Assembly: GCA_937864535.1 (NCBI GenBank)
Contig: CALMJS010000019.1
Span: 248,001 to 312,000, forward strand
Direction of reading: 5' to 3'
Length of the DNA: 64,000 nt
Origin: an uncultured Paracoccaceae bacterium
GTDB lineage: Bacteria > Pseudomonadota > Alphaproteobacteria > Rhodobacterales > Rhodobacteraceae
Program-made: the position numbers and the translations under genes
Shown here: positions 43,884-52,291 of the stretch, piece by piece
Numbering within the stretch: position 1 is the stretch's first letter
Layout: each line of letters begins with the position of its first letter
Notes under the pieces: generated by a model
The model's database searches: none
What the model was told of the DNA's origin: nothing
The model's input: only the letters and a program-made list of their open reading frames with translations

Positions 43884-45104
43884 ATGACCAGCCTCAACCG
43901 CCATTGGCCGATTTTGCGCAATACCGGCTATGGCAGCTTTCTCTCGGCGCTGTTTTGCAACGGGCTGGCGATGCAGATCCAGACGGTGGCGGTGGGATGG
44001 CAGCTCTATGAGATGACCGGAGATCCGATGGATCTGGGCTATATCGGCCTGTCGCAATTCGCCCCCGCCTTTGCCCTGTTTCTGGTCACCGGCGCGGCGG
44101 CGGACAGGTTTCCGCGACGGGTGTTGATGGCGGGCTGTCTGGCCGTGATGGGGATCGTGTCGGCCTGTTTTCTGGCGCTGACGTGGTCGGGGTATCTCAC
44201 GCCCTGCTATGTGTTTGTCCTGTCGGGCATTTTTGGCCTGACACGGGCGTTCTACAACCCGGTGCGGCAATCGCTGGCGACGAATATGGTGGTCGCCGCC
44301 GACCTGCCCAAGGCGATGGCGATCAATTCCTCGTCGTTCAAGATCGCGATGGTTCTGGGGCCGGTGCTGGGCGGGGTGCTGTTCGGCATCAGCGCCGAGA
44401 GCGCCTATGGCGTGGCGGCGGGCTGTTCGCTGATGGGGGCGGGGCTGCTGCTGCGGATTCCGCGCCCCGCAGAACGGGCCAAGGTCGGCAAGCAGGACTG
44501 GCAGGCGATGACGGCGGGGCTGCGCTATATGTGGCGCAATCCGGTGGTTCTGGGGGCGACGACGCTGGATCTGTTCGTCGGGCTGTTTGGCGGGGCCATC
44601 GCGCTGTTGCCGGTCTATGCGAGCGACATTCTAGAGACCGACGCCACGGGTCTGGGCGTGCTGCGGGCCGCGCCTGCGGTGGGCGGGGTGCTGATCGGGC
44701 TGTGGCTGATGCGCGCGCCGATCCAGCGCAAGGCTGGCCGGACGATGTTCGTCACGGTGGCGATTTTCGCGCTGGCCACGCTGGTGTTCGCGTTTTCGTC
44801 GTCTCTGTGGCTGTCCGTGGTCTGTCTGGCGGTGATCGGCGGGTCGGACATGATCAGCGTGGTGATCCGCCAGACGATGGTGCAACTGAACACCCCCGAC
44901 GAGGTGCGCGGACGGGTCAACGCGGTGAACGTGATGTTCATCGGGGCGTCGAACGAACTCGGGGCGTTCCGGGCGGGGACCATGGCGGCCTTTGTCGGGC
45001 CGGTGGCGGCGGTGGCAGGCGGCGCGGTGGCGGCTCTGATTGTCTGCGGGGTCTGGGTCAGGCTGTTTCCGCAGTTGCGGCAGATGGACAGCCTGCAGGA
45101 CTAG
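43884..45104 (+). CDS. MFS transporter (multidrug/enterobactin-exporter-like, MFS_3 type)
   Basis: A 406-residue membrane protein with 12 predicted spans. The loop between spans 2 and 3 reads AAADRFPRRVLMAG, the MFS signature, and the QTVAVGWQLYEMTGDPMDLGYIGL start is typical of EntS/MFS_3 proteins. The ATG at 43884 has AAAGGATC upstream; the frame runs further 5' but without homologous residues. The substrate is unknown. Its position beside the double-HTH regulator suggests a role in handling the compound degraded by this island, or its export. Confidence 0.85.
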   Translation: MTSLNRHWPILRNTGYGSFLSALFCNGLAMQIQTVAVGWQLYEMTGDPMDLGYIGLSQFAPAFALFLVTGAAADRFPRRVLMAGCLAVMGIVSACFLALTWSGYLTPCYVFVLSGIFGLTRAFYNPVRQSLATNMVVAADLPKAMAINSSSFKIAMVLGPVLGGVLFGISAESAYGVAAGCSLMGAGLLLRIPRPAERAKVGKQDWQAMTAGLRYMWRNPVVLGATTLDLFVGLFGGAIALLPVYASDILETDATGLGVLRAAPAVGGVLIGLWLMRAPIQRKAGRTMFVTVAIFALATLVFAFSSSLWLSVVCLAVIGGSDMISVVIRQTMVQLNTPDEVRGRVNAVNVMFIGASNELGAFRAGTMAAFVGPVAAVAGGAVAALIVCGVWVRLFPQLRQMDSLQD

Positions 45105-45121
45105 GGGGCCCGAAGGCCCCC
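45104..45121. terminator. Hairpin between convergent MFS and decarboxylase-like genes
   Basis: GGGGGCC (45104-45110) and GGCCCCC (45115-45121) pair around CGAA, a stable tetraloop hairpin located between two convergent stop codons. There is no T-run on either side, so it may act as a weak or factor-assisted terminator or as an RNA 3'-end stabiliser. Confidence 0.45.
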
Positions 45122-45128
45122 CGCCGGA

Positions 45129-46049
45129 TTATCGCGCGATGTCGCGGATCAGCGGATGGAACAGGTCGTCGACGGCGACCGGACAGGAAATCATCCGCTG
45201 CTGGGTCGCATAGAGGATGGCGTTTTCCAGCGCGGTGCGGTTCGCCTCTATCCCGTAGGGGGTGGCGTTGATCGCATCGCCATAGCCCGCCGCGTCCCGG
45301 CTGGCGCAGAGCATGGACCAGAGCGCACGCACCACGTCGGGGCGCTGATCGCAGAGCGCGTTGGGCACCATCAGGTAATGGTTCGGCGGCACAAAGCCCA
45401 CGCGGTCATACCACGCCAGCGCGGCCACAGCGGGATCGGGGATCAGGGTCCTGATCCGCGGGTCCTTGGGCATGTTCATCCCCAGCACCGCCGCGTCCAG
45501 TTCGCCGTCCAGCAGCATGTTCACCGGGTCCTTGGCGGGATCGCCCCAGATCACACAGTCGGCGGGATCGGTATATTCCTCGAGGTGCGGCTGGTCAAAG
45601 CACAGCCATGTCACCGACTGCGGATCGACGCCATAGTCGTTCTGCAAAATCCCGCGCACCCACAGACCGGTGGTCTGGGTATAGGACCGCACGCCAACGG
45701 TTTTGCCAGCCAGATCGGCCGGGCTCATCTGCGGGTGCACATCGGTGTTATAGCCGATGCAATGGTGCTGGAACCGGCCCAGCACCACAAACGGGATCAG
45801 CGAGAACGGCTTGCCATAGCTATGCGCCTGCAGGAACGTGGCAATCGCCATTTCCGAGATGTCATAGCGATTGCGGCGCAGCATGTCCTTGAATCCGGCA
45901 TGGGCGTTTTTCAGCCCCGCAAAGTCGAGCGACACGAGGTCCGAGGTCACCGCCCCGTCCAAGAGCGCCTGCGTCGGCGGAAAAGCGGTGATATTGGCCG
46001 AGAGCGTCAGCGGGCCAGCGGCGGAGTAGTGTTTGTCAACAAAGGTCAT
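45129..46049 (-). CDS. 4,5-dihydroxyphthalate decarboxylase-like / periplasmic-binding-fold protein
   Basis: A 306-residue protein of the family annotated as 4,5-dihydroxyphthalate decarboxylase, which has a substrate-binding-protein-like two-lobe fold. The YDISEMAIATFLQAHSYGKPFSLIPFVVLGRF and TVGVRSYTQTTGLWVRGILQNDYGVD segments are the family's conserved blocks. There is no signal peptide, which favours a cytosolic enzyme. A paralogue lies at 52292-53266. It overlaps the upstream amidohydrolase gene by ATGA, so both act in one pathway. The true substrate may be another hydroxylated aromatic or pyrone carboxylate. Confidence 0.7.
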   Translation of the reverse strand: MTFVDKHYSAAGPLTLSANITAFPPTQALLDGAVTSDLVSLDFAGLKNAHAGFKDMLRRNRYDISEMAIATFLQAHSYGKPFSLIPFVVLGRFQHHCIGYNTDVHPQMSPADLAGKTVGVRSYTQTTGLWVRGILQNDYGVDPQSVTWLCFDQPHLEEYTDPADCVIWGDPAKDPVNMLLDGELDAAVLGMNMPKDPRIRTLIPDPAVAALAWYDRVGFVPPNHYLMVPNALCDQRPDVVRALWSMLCASRDAAGYGDAINATPYGIEANRTALENAILYATQQRMISCPVAVDDLFHPLIRDIAR

Positions 46050-46924
46050 TGGGCAGCCTGCGGCATAGAAGGGGCGAGGAGTTGCGGATAGAGCTTTTCG
46101 GCAGTTCCGGCCCAGATCATCGCGCGGTCGGCGTCGGACAGGTCGGCGAAACAGCGGTGGCCCTGGGTCACCAGATCGAGGAGCGAGCCGTTGTTGGCGG
46201 GGAAATTCGACCCCCATGCCAGACGATCCGCCCCGTATTCCGCCACCAGTTTTGCGAAAAAGCTCTGCGGTGTGGCGGGCGCCTTTTCCGAGAGGTCAAA
46301 GGTGCGCGGAGTGATTTTGTGATAGAGGTTGGGATAACGCGCCATCGACCACAGACGGGCGGCCTTGGCATAGGGGGCGCCGTCGGTGAGGTCGGGCCGG
46401 CCGAGGTGATCGAGGATCACCGTCACATCGGGGTAGGTCTGCAAGATGCGCTCGACAGTATCCATCCCGATAGAGGTGGTCTGGATCGCAACCGTCATGC
46501 CGATCTGGGCCATATGATCCCAGACCGCGCGGGTTTCGGGCGCGATCATCCATGCGCCATCGGTCTGCACCGTCGATCCGGCCCCGAACAGCCGCAATCC
46601 GGCCATGCCGCGGGCGCGGTGCGCCTCGATGGTGGCGACGGCATCGGGGGCGCCGATGTCAAAGGAATAGATCCCGACCAGACGGTCCGGATAGGCCACG
46701 ACGCTATCCGCGCAATAGCTGTTGTCATGGCCGTAGGTGGTCGAGGAATGCACCATCGCGGCCTGCGACACGCCTGCGGCCTGCATTTCGATCAGATATT
46801 GTTCGACGGGGAAGGGGCGTTCTTCGGACCAGTCAGACCGTTTGCCGCCCAAGGGCGCGTGCGGATACCGGACGGTGTCGCCGGAAATGATATGGGGATG
46901 GATGTCGATGATCTTTGGGGTCAT
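46046..46924 (-). CDS. Amidohydrolase-2 family hydrolase (LigI-like)
   Basis: A 292-residue TIM-barrel hydrolase with the N-terminal DIHPHI metal-binding motif (H8, H10), a VILDHLGRPD block and a C-terminal WGSNFP block with the active-site aspartate region. These features place it with 2-pyrone-4,6-dicarboxylate lactonase and related amidohydrolase-2 enzymes. The ATG at 46922-46924 follows an AAGGAAC site. It is translationally coupled to the decarboxylase-like gene. Lactonase function in aromatic meta-cleavage is plausible, given LigJ at 55.9-56.9 kb, but not certain. Confidence 0.72.
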   Translation of the reverse strand: MTPKIIDIHPHIISGDTVRYPHAPLGGKRSDWSEERPFPVEQYLIEMQAAGVSQAAMVHSSTTYGHDNSYCADSVVAYPDRLVGIYSFDIGAPDAVATIEAHRARGMAGLRLFGAGSTVQTDGAWMIAPETRAVWDHMAQIGMTVAIQTTSIGMDTVERILQTYPDVTVILDHLGRPDLTDGAPYAKAARLWSMARYPNLYHKITPRTFDLSEKAPATPQSFFAKLVAEYGADRLAWGSNFPANNGSLLDLVTQGHRCFADLSDADRAMIWAGTAEKLYPQLLAPSMPQAAQ

Positions 46925-47238
46925 GACGGTTCCTTGGTTAGGGATTGCGACCAACAGCGGTCAGGCTGTGCGGCGCAGCGCGCTGCGAGAGCGATGCAGG
47001 GCTGCACCGCCGATCTAAACAGGGGCCCCGCCCGGCAGGAACATCAGGGACGGCATTTGTGATGGCGCCGCACCGAAATGCGATATCCCGCTGGTCAATC
47101 GGGGGCTGCCACGACTAAATCCTATGGAATTTCGCCCGGATTGAATTGGCGAGCGGACGGCAAATGCGGGCAAGAAGGGGCATCACGTCACACCCGCGCT
47201 GCGGCGGGCAAGACGACCTGACTCAAGGGAGGACCCTC
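46925..47238. other. 314-base divergent intergenic region
   Basis: No gene is supported. The region separates the amidohydrolase gene from the TctA leader. AAATCCTATGG at 47117-47127 resembles the motif shared by other promoters of the island. ATGCGGGCAA at 47164-47173 recurs exactly at 52198-52207, upstream of the decarboxylase-like gene there. A strong AAGGGAGGA ribosome site at 47225-47233 introduces the short leader reading frame. Confidence 0.45.
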
Positions 47239-47307
47239 ATGAAACCACGATTTGCGGTCGGCGCTGGATGTCCGACAGGCCTGCTATTCCTGCGGGGCCA
47301 TTCCTGA
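47239..47307 (+). CDS. 22-residue leader peptide coupled to the TctA-TctB gene
   Basis: An ATG eight bases or so after an excellent AAGGGAGGA site opens a frame of 22 codons (MKPRFAVGAGC, then PTGLLFLRGHS) whose stop overlaps the transporter ATG as TGATG at 47305-47309. The transporter start itself lacks a good ribosome site, so ribosomes probably arrive by termination-reinitiation. The peptide has no recognisable function. It may be a regulatory leader, or the remains of a separate small permease gene. Confidence 0.55.
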   Translation: MKPRFAVGAGCPTGLLFLRGHS

Positions 47308-49355
47308 TGGAGGGCCTCGATTTCGGCTTTATGCTGGACGCGGCGCAGACCGCGTTCGGCACGATGATGTCATTCGAGCGCATCCTGTTTCTGGTGTTCG
47401 GGGTGCTGGTCGGGCTGGCCATCGGCCTGTTGCCGGGGATCGGCGGGATGACCGGCTTTGCGCTGTTGGTGCCGTTTACCTATACGATGGACCCCTATGC
47501 GGCCTTTGCGATGCTGCTGGGGATGCATTCGGTGACCTCGACCTCGGACACGATTCCGGCGGTGCTGTTCGGCGTGCCGGGCACGGCGGCGGCGCAGGCG
47601 ACGGTGCTGGACGGGCTGCCGATGACCCGCCGCGGCGAAGCGGGACGGGCGCTGAGCGCGTCCTATGCGTCATCGCTGCTGGGCGGGATCTTTGGCGCGC
47701 TGGTTCTGGCGATCTCGGTGCCGGTGATCCGTCCGTTCGTCTTGGCGGTGGGAACGCCCGAAATGCTGGCGCTGACGTTCTTTGGCATCGCCATGGTGTC
47801 GGCCCTGTCCGGCAGCGCCCCGCTGCGCGGCGTGACGGCGGCCTGTTTCGGCATTCTGATCAGCATGATCGGCACCGACAGCCAGACCGGCACGATCCGC
47901 TGGGCGGGCAATATCCTGTATCTTTGGGATGGCGTCCCGATGCTGCCGCTGCTGCTGGGGCTGTTTGCCCTGCCGGAACTGTGTGATCTGGTGATCAAGC
48001 GCGAGGCGCTGACCGACAATCTGAAAATGTCGGTGACCAAGGGCATGATCACCGGGATCAAGGATGTTTTGCAGAACTGGTTTCTCGTGCTGCGCTGTTC
48101 GGCGCTGGGGTCGCTCCTCGGTCTGATCCCCGGCATCACCGGCGCGGTCACCGACTGGCTGGCCTATGGCCACGCGCTGCGCACCGCCAAGGGCGCCAAG
48201 GATACCTTTGGCAAGGGCGACGTGCGCGGCATCATTGCCCCCGATTCCGCCGCCAACGCCAAGGAGGGCGGGAGCCTCGTGCCGACCATCGCCTTTGGCG
48301 TGCCGGGATCGGCGGCGCAGGCGATTTTGCTGGGTGCGCTGATGGTGCACGGCTTTGTCCCCGGGCCAGAGATGCTGACGACCAACCTGCATGTGACCTA
48401 TAGTCTGGTCTGGTCGATCGCGCTGGCCAATATCTTTGGCGCGGGGCTGTGTTTCCTGCTGTCGGGCCAATTCGCCAAGATTTCGACCCTGCGCTATACG
48501 CTGGTTCTGCCGGGGATCATCGTGCTGGTGTTCATCGGCGCCTTTCAGGGGTCGGGCAACTGGGGCGATCTCTATGCGCTGATCCTGTTCGGCATTCTGG
48601 GCTGGGTGATGAAGCGTCTGGGCTGGCCGCGTCCGCCGCTGATCCTCGGGTTGGTGTTGGGTGCGCTGATCGAACGCTACATGTCGATTTCGTTCCAGCG
48701 CTACGGCTTTGACTGGATGCTGCGTCCGGCGGTGATGGTGATTTTCGCGCTGGCCTTTGCGGTGATGTTCCGCCCGATCCTGACCGAGTTGCGGGCGGTG
48801 GGCCTGCGGGCCTTTGTGCCGCGCGGCCGGTTTTCCCTGCGGGCGAGCGATCTGCTCTACGTGTTTTTCTTGGGCATCGGCGGCTGGATGGTCGTTCAGG
48901 CGCTGGACTGGGAATTCGGCGCGCGGATCGGGCCGGTCACGGTGGGCACGGGGCTGTTGATCTGCGGCTCGATCAGCCTGATCTATCAGCTGTTTTCCGG
49001 ACGCGGTAGCGCCGTGGCCGAGGACGTGTCGCACCGCGGCATCCACATGGACCTGACTGCCGACGACGCCTTGCCGCCGATGCAGGTGGTCTGGCGGGGG
49101 GCGGCGTTCTTTGGCTGGTTCGTGCTGTTCGTGATCCTGATGAAGCTGGTGGGGATCATTCTGGCCATTCCGGTGATCGTCATCGGGTTCATGCGCAGCG
49201 AAGGGCGCGAACGCTGGCTGGTGACGCTGATCTATGCCGCGGTCGTGACGGCGGGGGTCTATGTGGTGTTCGATCAGGTGATCCACGTCCCATGGCCCAA
49301 TACCGTGCTGGGCGATCTGGTGCCGGCCTTGGCCAAGAGCGTGCCGGGGATGTAA
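47307..49355 (+). CDS. Tripartite tricarboxylate transporter permease, TctA-TctB fusion
   Basis: A 682-residue membrane protein. Residues 1 to about 500 are a TctA large permease (GLLPGIGGMTGFALLVPFTY, then the second repeat GLIPGITGAVTDWLAYG and the FGVPGSAAQAILLGALMVHG block). The remaining 170 residues, with four more spans starting at DLLYVFFLGIGGW, correspond to the small permease TctB, which is usually a separate gene. It imports a carboxylate using ion gradients and the periplasmic TctC protein encoded at 50974-52014. The ATG at 47307 is set by the leader overlap. The substrate is probably a di- or tricarboxylate or an aromatic acid. Confidence 0.87.
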   Translation: MEGLDFGFMLDAAQTAFGTMMSFERILFLVFGVLVGLAIGLLPGIGGMTGFALLVPFTYTMDPYAAFAMLLGMHSVTSTSDTIPAVLFGVPGTAAAQATVLDGLPMTRRGEAGRALSASYASSLLGGIFGALVLAISVPVIRPFVLAVGTPEMLALTFFGIAMVSALSGSAPLRGVTAACFGILISMIGTDSQTGTIRWAGNILYLWDGVPMLPLLLGLFALPELCDLVIKREALTDNLKMSVTKGMITGIKDVLQNWFLVLRCSALGSLLGLIPGITGAVTDWLAYGHALRTAKGAKDTFGKGDVRGIIAPDSAANAKEGGSLVPTIAFGVPGSAAQAILLGALMVHGFVPGPEMLTTNLHVTYSLVWSIALANIFGAGLCFLLSGQFAKISTLRYTLVLPGIIVLVFIGAFQGSGNWGDLYALILFGILGWVMKRLGWPRPPLILGLVLGALIERYMSISFQRYGFDWMLRPAVMVIFALAFAVMFRPILTELRAVGLRAFVPRGRFSLRASDLLYVFFLGIGGWMVVQALDWEFGARIGPVTVGTGLLICGSISLIYQLFSGRGSAVAEDVSHRGIHMDLTADDALPPMQVVWRGAAFFGWFVLFVILMKLVGIILAIPVIVIGFMRSEGRERWLVTLIYAAVVTAGVYVVFDQVIHVPWPNTVLGDLVPALAKSVPGM

Positions 49356-49361
49356 CACAAA

Positions 49362-49436
49362 GGCCCGCGCAGCAAACCGCGCGGGCCGTTCGATCCAAAA
49401 CAAAACCCCCCGTATCGGCGCGATACGGGGGGTTTT
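49362..49436. terminator. Double terminator after the TctA-TctB gene
   Basis: Two hairpins stand in a row. GGCCCGCGC (49362-49370) pairs with GCGCGGGCC (49379-49387). A perfect 16-base stem, 49402-49417 with 49421-49436, has a GCG loop; it starts with AAAACCCCCC and ends GGGGGGTTTT. The second works in both directions and separates the transporter gene from the convergent DUF3500 gene. Confidence 0.88.
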
Positions 49437-49440
49437 CCTG

Positions 49441-50772
49441 TCAGTGGTCGTGTTTGCCGTCGCCATGTCCGTGACTGTGGACCGTGCCATCGGCATGGAC
49501 ATGCATATGCCCGAAGGCAGGACCGGCGGGGTGGCGGTGATGTTTGTGGTGATCGGCGTTTTCATAGTGCTGACGCAGCAGGTCGGCACCATAATCGTTG
49601 CCGTTGGGCGTGCGGATCAGCGTGTGGATATGGAAACGCTCGGGCTGTTGATTGTTCAGCACCACGCCCTGATGGTGGTCGAATTCGATCATCGCGACCG
49701 GGCTCTGGATGCGATAGTAGAACACGCTGTGCTCCTCTAGCCCGCCCGCCCAGCAGAACCGGGTTTCGGCGCGGTGGCGGTCCAGATCGTCCATTTTCGC
49801 CAAGAGAGGCCCGGCGGGCAGGGTCCGCAGATAGCTGCGCGACAGGTCCATCAACGCGGTCCATTGCGCCCCGGTCAGATCGGCGCCGGTGATGCCCTCG
49901 TAGGGGACGACGACGTTATCGCAGTAGGCGTTGCCGCGGTTCATACCATTGAGGAAATGGTGGCGGCCTTCGGGCAGGTCCTGCGGCAGGATGGAATTAT
50001 AGATCACCGCCTTGGACTGCTGGTCGGCGCTCAGGCTCTGGGCGAATTTCAGACCGGCGGCCTCTTCGTCGTGAAACACGGTGGTGCCCGCGAATTGGCC
50101 GTCGGGGGCGGTGTTGGGTTCGACGCCAAAGAAGATCGGCGTATGCACCATCTGGTCGCCCAGCATAAAGCAGGTCATGCACAGGTGATGGCCCGCGAAT
50201 TGCCAGCCCCACGGTTCGGTGGTCGAGGGCGTACCCCAGAAATGGATGCGATAGCACCATTCACCCAACAGGCGCGGCGCCCCGACCAGATCGCCCAGAT
50301 AGCCGTTCAGGCGCATCACATCGCGCACACGGGCATAGCCCGCCGGAGCCAGCGCGGCCCGCAAAATGCCCATCGCCGCATCGCGGACGTTCAGGCTGCA
50401 TTGATCCAGACGCACGCCTTGGGTTTCGTAATCGGGGATGCCGTTCTGCCAGCGGTTTTTCTGTTGCGAATCGAGCGGTTGCAGGACGCCGCTGCGCTGG
50501 TCCGGCGTCAGGAGCCCCAGAAAATAGGTTGCCGCCTCGACCACTGTTTCGATCGGCGCGCCTTCGGAGCGGATGGAAAACAGGCCGGGCACGACGGTGC
50601 CGTCGGTGGTGATGCCGCGAAAATTCTCGGGCGTGATCTGCGCAACCTCGGCGGCGCGGCGGGTCCAGCGCCGTTCCGGCATCGTGTCGAGAAAGTCCTG
50701 CGGGCCCATCCCGAACAGCCGATGGCTGCCCATCGGTTCTACAAAATCACGAAAGGTCTTTTTCTGTGTCAT
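49441..50772 (-). CDS. DUF3500 domain-containing protein with His-rich C-terminus
   Basis: A 443-residue protein whose bulk is a DUF3500 domain (GEWCYRIHFWGTPSTTEPWGWQFAGHHL, FYYRIQSPVAMIEFDHHQGV). The ends are notable: the last 50 residues carry about 17 histidines in HH and HxH groups, ending HSHGHGDGKHDH, which could bind metal ions. DUF3500 proteins have no established activity; many conserved His, Trp and Asp residues suggest a metal-dependent enzyme. The ATG at 50770-50772 has an AAAGGACG site. It has no signal peptide. Its position between TctA and TctC genes suggests a role in using the imported compound. Confidence 0.78.
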   Translation of the reverse strand: MTQKKTFRDFVEPMGSHRLFGMGPQDFLDTMPERRWTRRAAEVAQITPENFRGITTDGTVVPGLFSIRSEGAPIETVVEAATYFLGLLTPDQRSGVLQPLDSQQKNRWQNGIPDYETQGVRLDQCSLNVRDAAMGILRAALAPAGYARVRDVMRLNGYLGDLVGAPRLLGEWCYRIHFWGTPSTTEPWGWQFAGHHLCMTCFMLGDQMVHTPIFFGVEPNTAPDGQFAGTTVFHDEEAAGLKFAQSLSADQQSKAVIYNSILPQDLPEGRHHFLNGMNRGNAYCDNVVVPYEGITGADLTGAQWTALMDLSRSYLRTLPAGPLLAKMDDLDRHRAETRFCWAGGLEEHSVFYYRIQSPVAMIEFDHHQGVVLNNQQPERFHIHTLIRTPNGNDYGADLLRQHYENADHHKHHRHPAGPAFGHMHVHADGTVHSHGHGDGKHDH

Positions 50773-50973
50773 AGGCCGTCCTTTGCCCTGCGCCGAGGGG
50801 CGCGGTTTCGATACTCCCCGAGGGGACGTGAAAACCGGCGATCGACAAACGGGCTCGACGGACCCTACCCTGAGACGGGCGTCCGGAACTACGACATTCG
50901 CGATCGGAAAATGCGACGGAGGCACAAGGCCCCGAAAGGACCGGCCCGGTTTTTCCGGGCCGGTCGGGTCCGG

Positions 50974-52014
50974 TTACTGGACCATAAAGCTGCGCACGGT
51001 CTCCAGAACTTCGGGCTTGGCGCTATAGAAACCGTCGATCATCCCGGCGATTTCGACGTGGTCGATTTTCACCACCACCGGCGTGTGCAGAATCTCTTGC
51101 ATCGCGGCGACGGTGTCGGGGTTGTCGAGCGTGGCGGCAAAGGCGGCGCGGATCGCGTCCACACGGTCGGCGGGGACCTCGGCGGGAACGGCGATCGGAC
51201 GCCCTGCGGCGCTGGAGGACATCAGGAATTCCGCGACGGATTTCTGCGCCGGATCGGTCAGCAGATCGCCCAGAACCGGCAGATCCGGCCAACGCGGATC
51301 GGTTTCGGTCGCCATCAGCGCCAAGGGCTTGAGCGTGCCGTCAGCGATCATCTGGCCGGCCTTGTTGGTCGGGTTGACGATCGCGTGCGAGCCCTCCATC
51401 CAGGCCTGGACCTCGCCGCGTTCGAGCGCGAGATAGACCTCGCCCGAGCCCTTGTAGCCGGCAACGATGTCGATCTGGGTGCCCAGATCCTGATTCATCA
51501 GCGCCGGAAACACGCGGTTATAGTTGGTGAACGAGGTCGCGCCCAGAACCAATTTTTGCGACAGCAACTGATCAAAGCTGTCGATCCCCGCGTCGGTTTT
51601 CACGTAGAGCGCATAGGGATAATCGCCGTTTTCGATCGAGCCGATCCACTGGACCTTGTGCGGGTCGAACTGGTCCTCCTTGCCGGTAACCAGCGGCGTC
51701 GTCAGCACGTTGCCCAGCAAGAACCCGATGGTGGTGCCGTCCTTGGCTTCGGTGTTTTGCAACTGCGCGGCGGCGACCAGCCCGCCAGCGCCGGGTTTAT
51801 TGACGACGACGAATTCGGGGTTGCCGGGGAAATTTTTTGCCAGTTCGGTGACAAAGGTCCGGGCGATGGTATCGGCAAACCCGCCTGCCTCGGCGGCGAC
51901 GACCAGCGTGACGACCTTGCCGGTATAAAATTCTTCGGCGGTTTCCGCCCGAACCAGCCCCGTCGAGGCCAAGAGTGCAAACACGACGGACGTGCCCAGT
52001 TTTGAGAAAGTCAT
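50974..52014 (-). CDS. Tripartite tricarboxylate transporter substrate-binding protein (TctC family)
   Basis: A 346-residue periplasmic binding protein. The signal peptide (about 23 residues, ending VRA) precedes a mature protein with the Bug/TctC pattern: VTLVVAAEAGGFADTIARTFVTEL, then VVNKPGAGGLVAAAQL. The start has a GGGAGGATT site. It should serve the TctA-TctB permease at 47.3 kb although the two genes are in opposite orientation. It is divergent from the decarboxylase-like gene at 52292, with a 277-base gap that holds the shared motif GGAATCCAATTGG. Confidence 0.87.
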   Translation of the reverse strand: MTFSKLGTSVVFALLASTGLVRAETAEEFYTGKVVTLVVAAEAGGFADTIARTFVTELAKNFPGNPEFVVVNKPGAGGLVAAAQLQNTEAKDGTTIGFLLGNVLTTPLVTGKEDQFDPHKVQWIGSIENGDYPYALYVKTDAGIDSFDQLLSQKLVLGATSFTNYNRVFPALMNQDLGTQIDIVAGYKGSGEVYLALERGEVQAWMEGSHAIVNPTNKAGQMIADGTLKPLALMATETDPRWPDLPVLGDLLTDPAQKSVAEFLMSSSAAGRPIAVPAEVPADRVDAIRAAFAATLDNPDTVAAMQEILHTPVVVKIDHVEIAGMIDGFYSAKPEVLETVRSFMVQ

Positions 52015-52291
52015 GAAATCCTCCCTGTTTCATGGAGTGCAAAGGCAAAGCTGCCTCTGCGCTGGGGACAGACTGGCATTTCGGGCGGACCCTAAACCAA
52101 TTGGATTCCATTCGGAACCGATAGAAAAGCGGGCCAACCGCCGCGCCGGTCAGGGACCGCGACCCCGGCGGGCGCGGCCACGCGGGAAAGTTATGGCATG
52201 CGGGCAAAGTCCTATTTTCGCCCGCCGTGCCCGCCCGATTAGGTGAGGTCACACCGCCCCGTGCGGACCAAACCAGCAGAAGGAACACCCT

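Noticed and set aside
47670-49592. A 640-residue open frame antisense to the TctA-TctB gene
   Set aside because: It is a shadow caused by high GC codon use: its residues are a monotonous His/Arg/Gln/Asp mixture and no family is recognisable, while the plus strand encodes a clear transporter.
52190-52215. A sigma54-type promoter suggested by TGGCATG at 52195
   Set aside because: The required TTGC element at the -12 position is missing.
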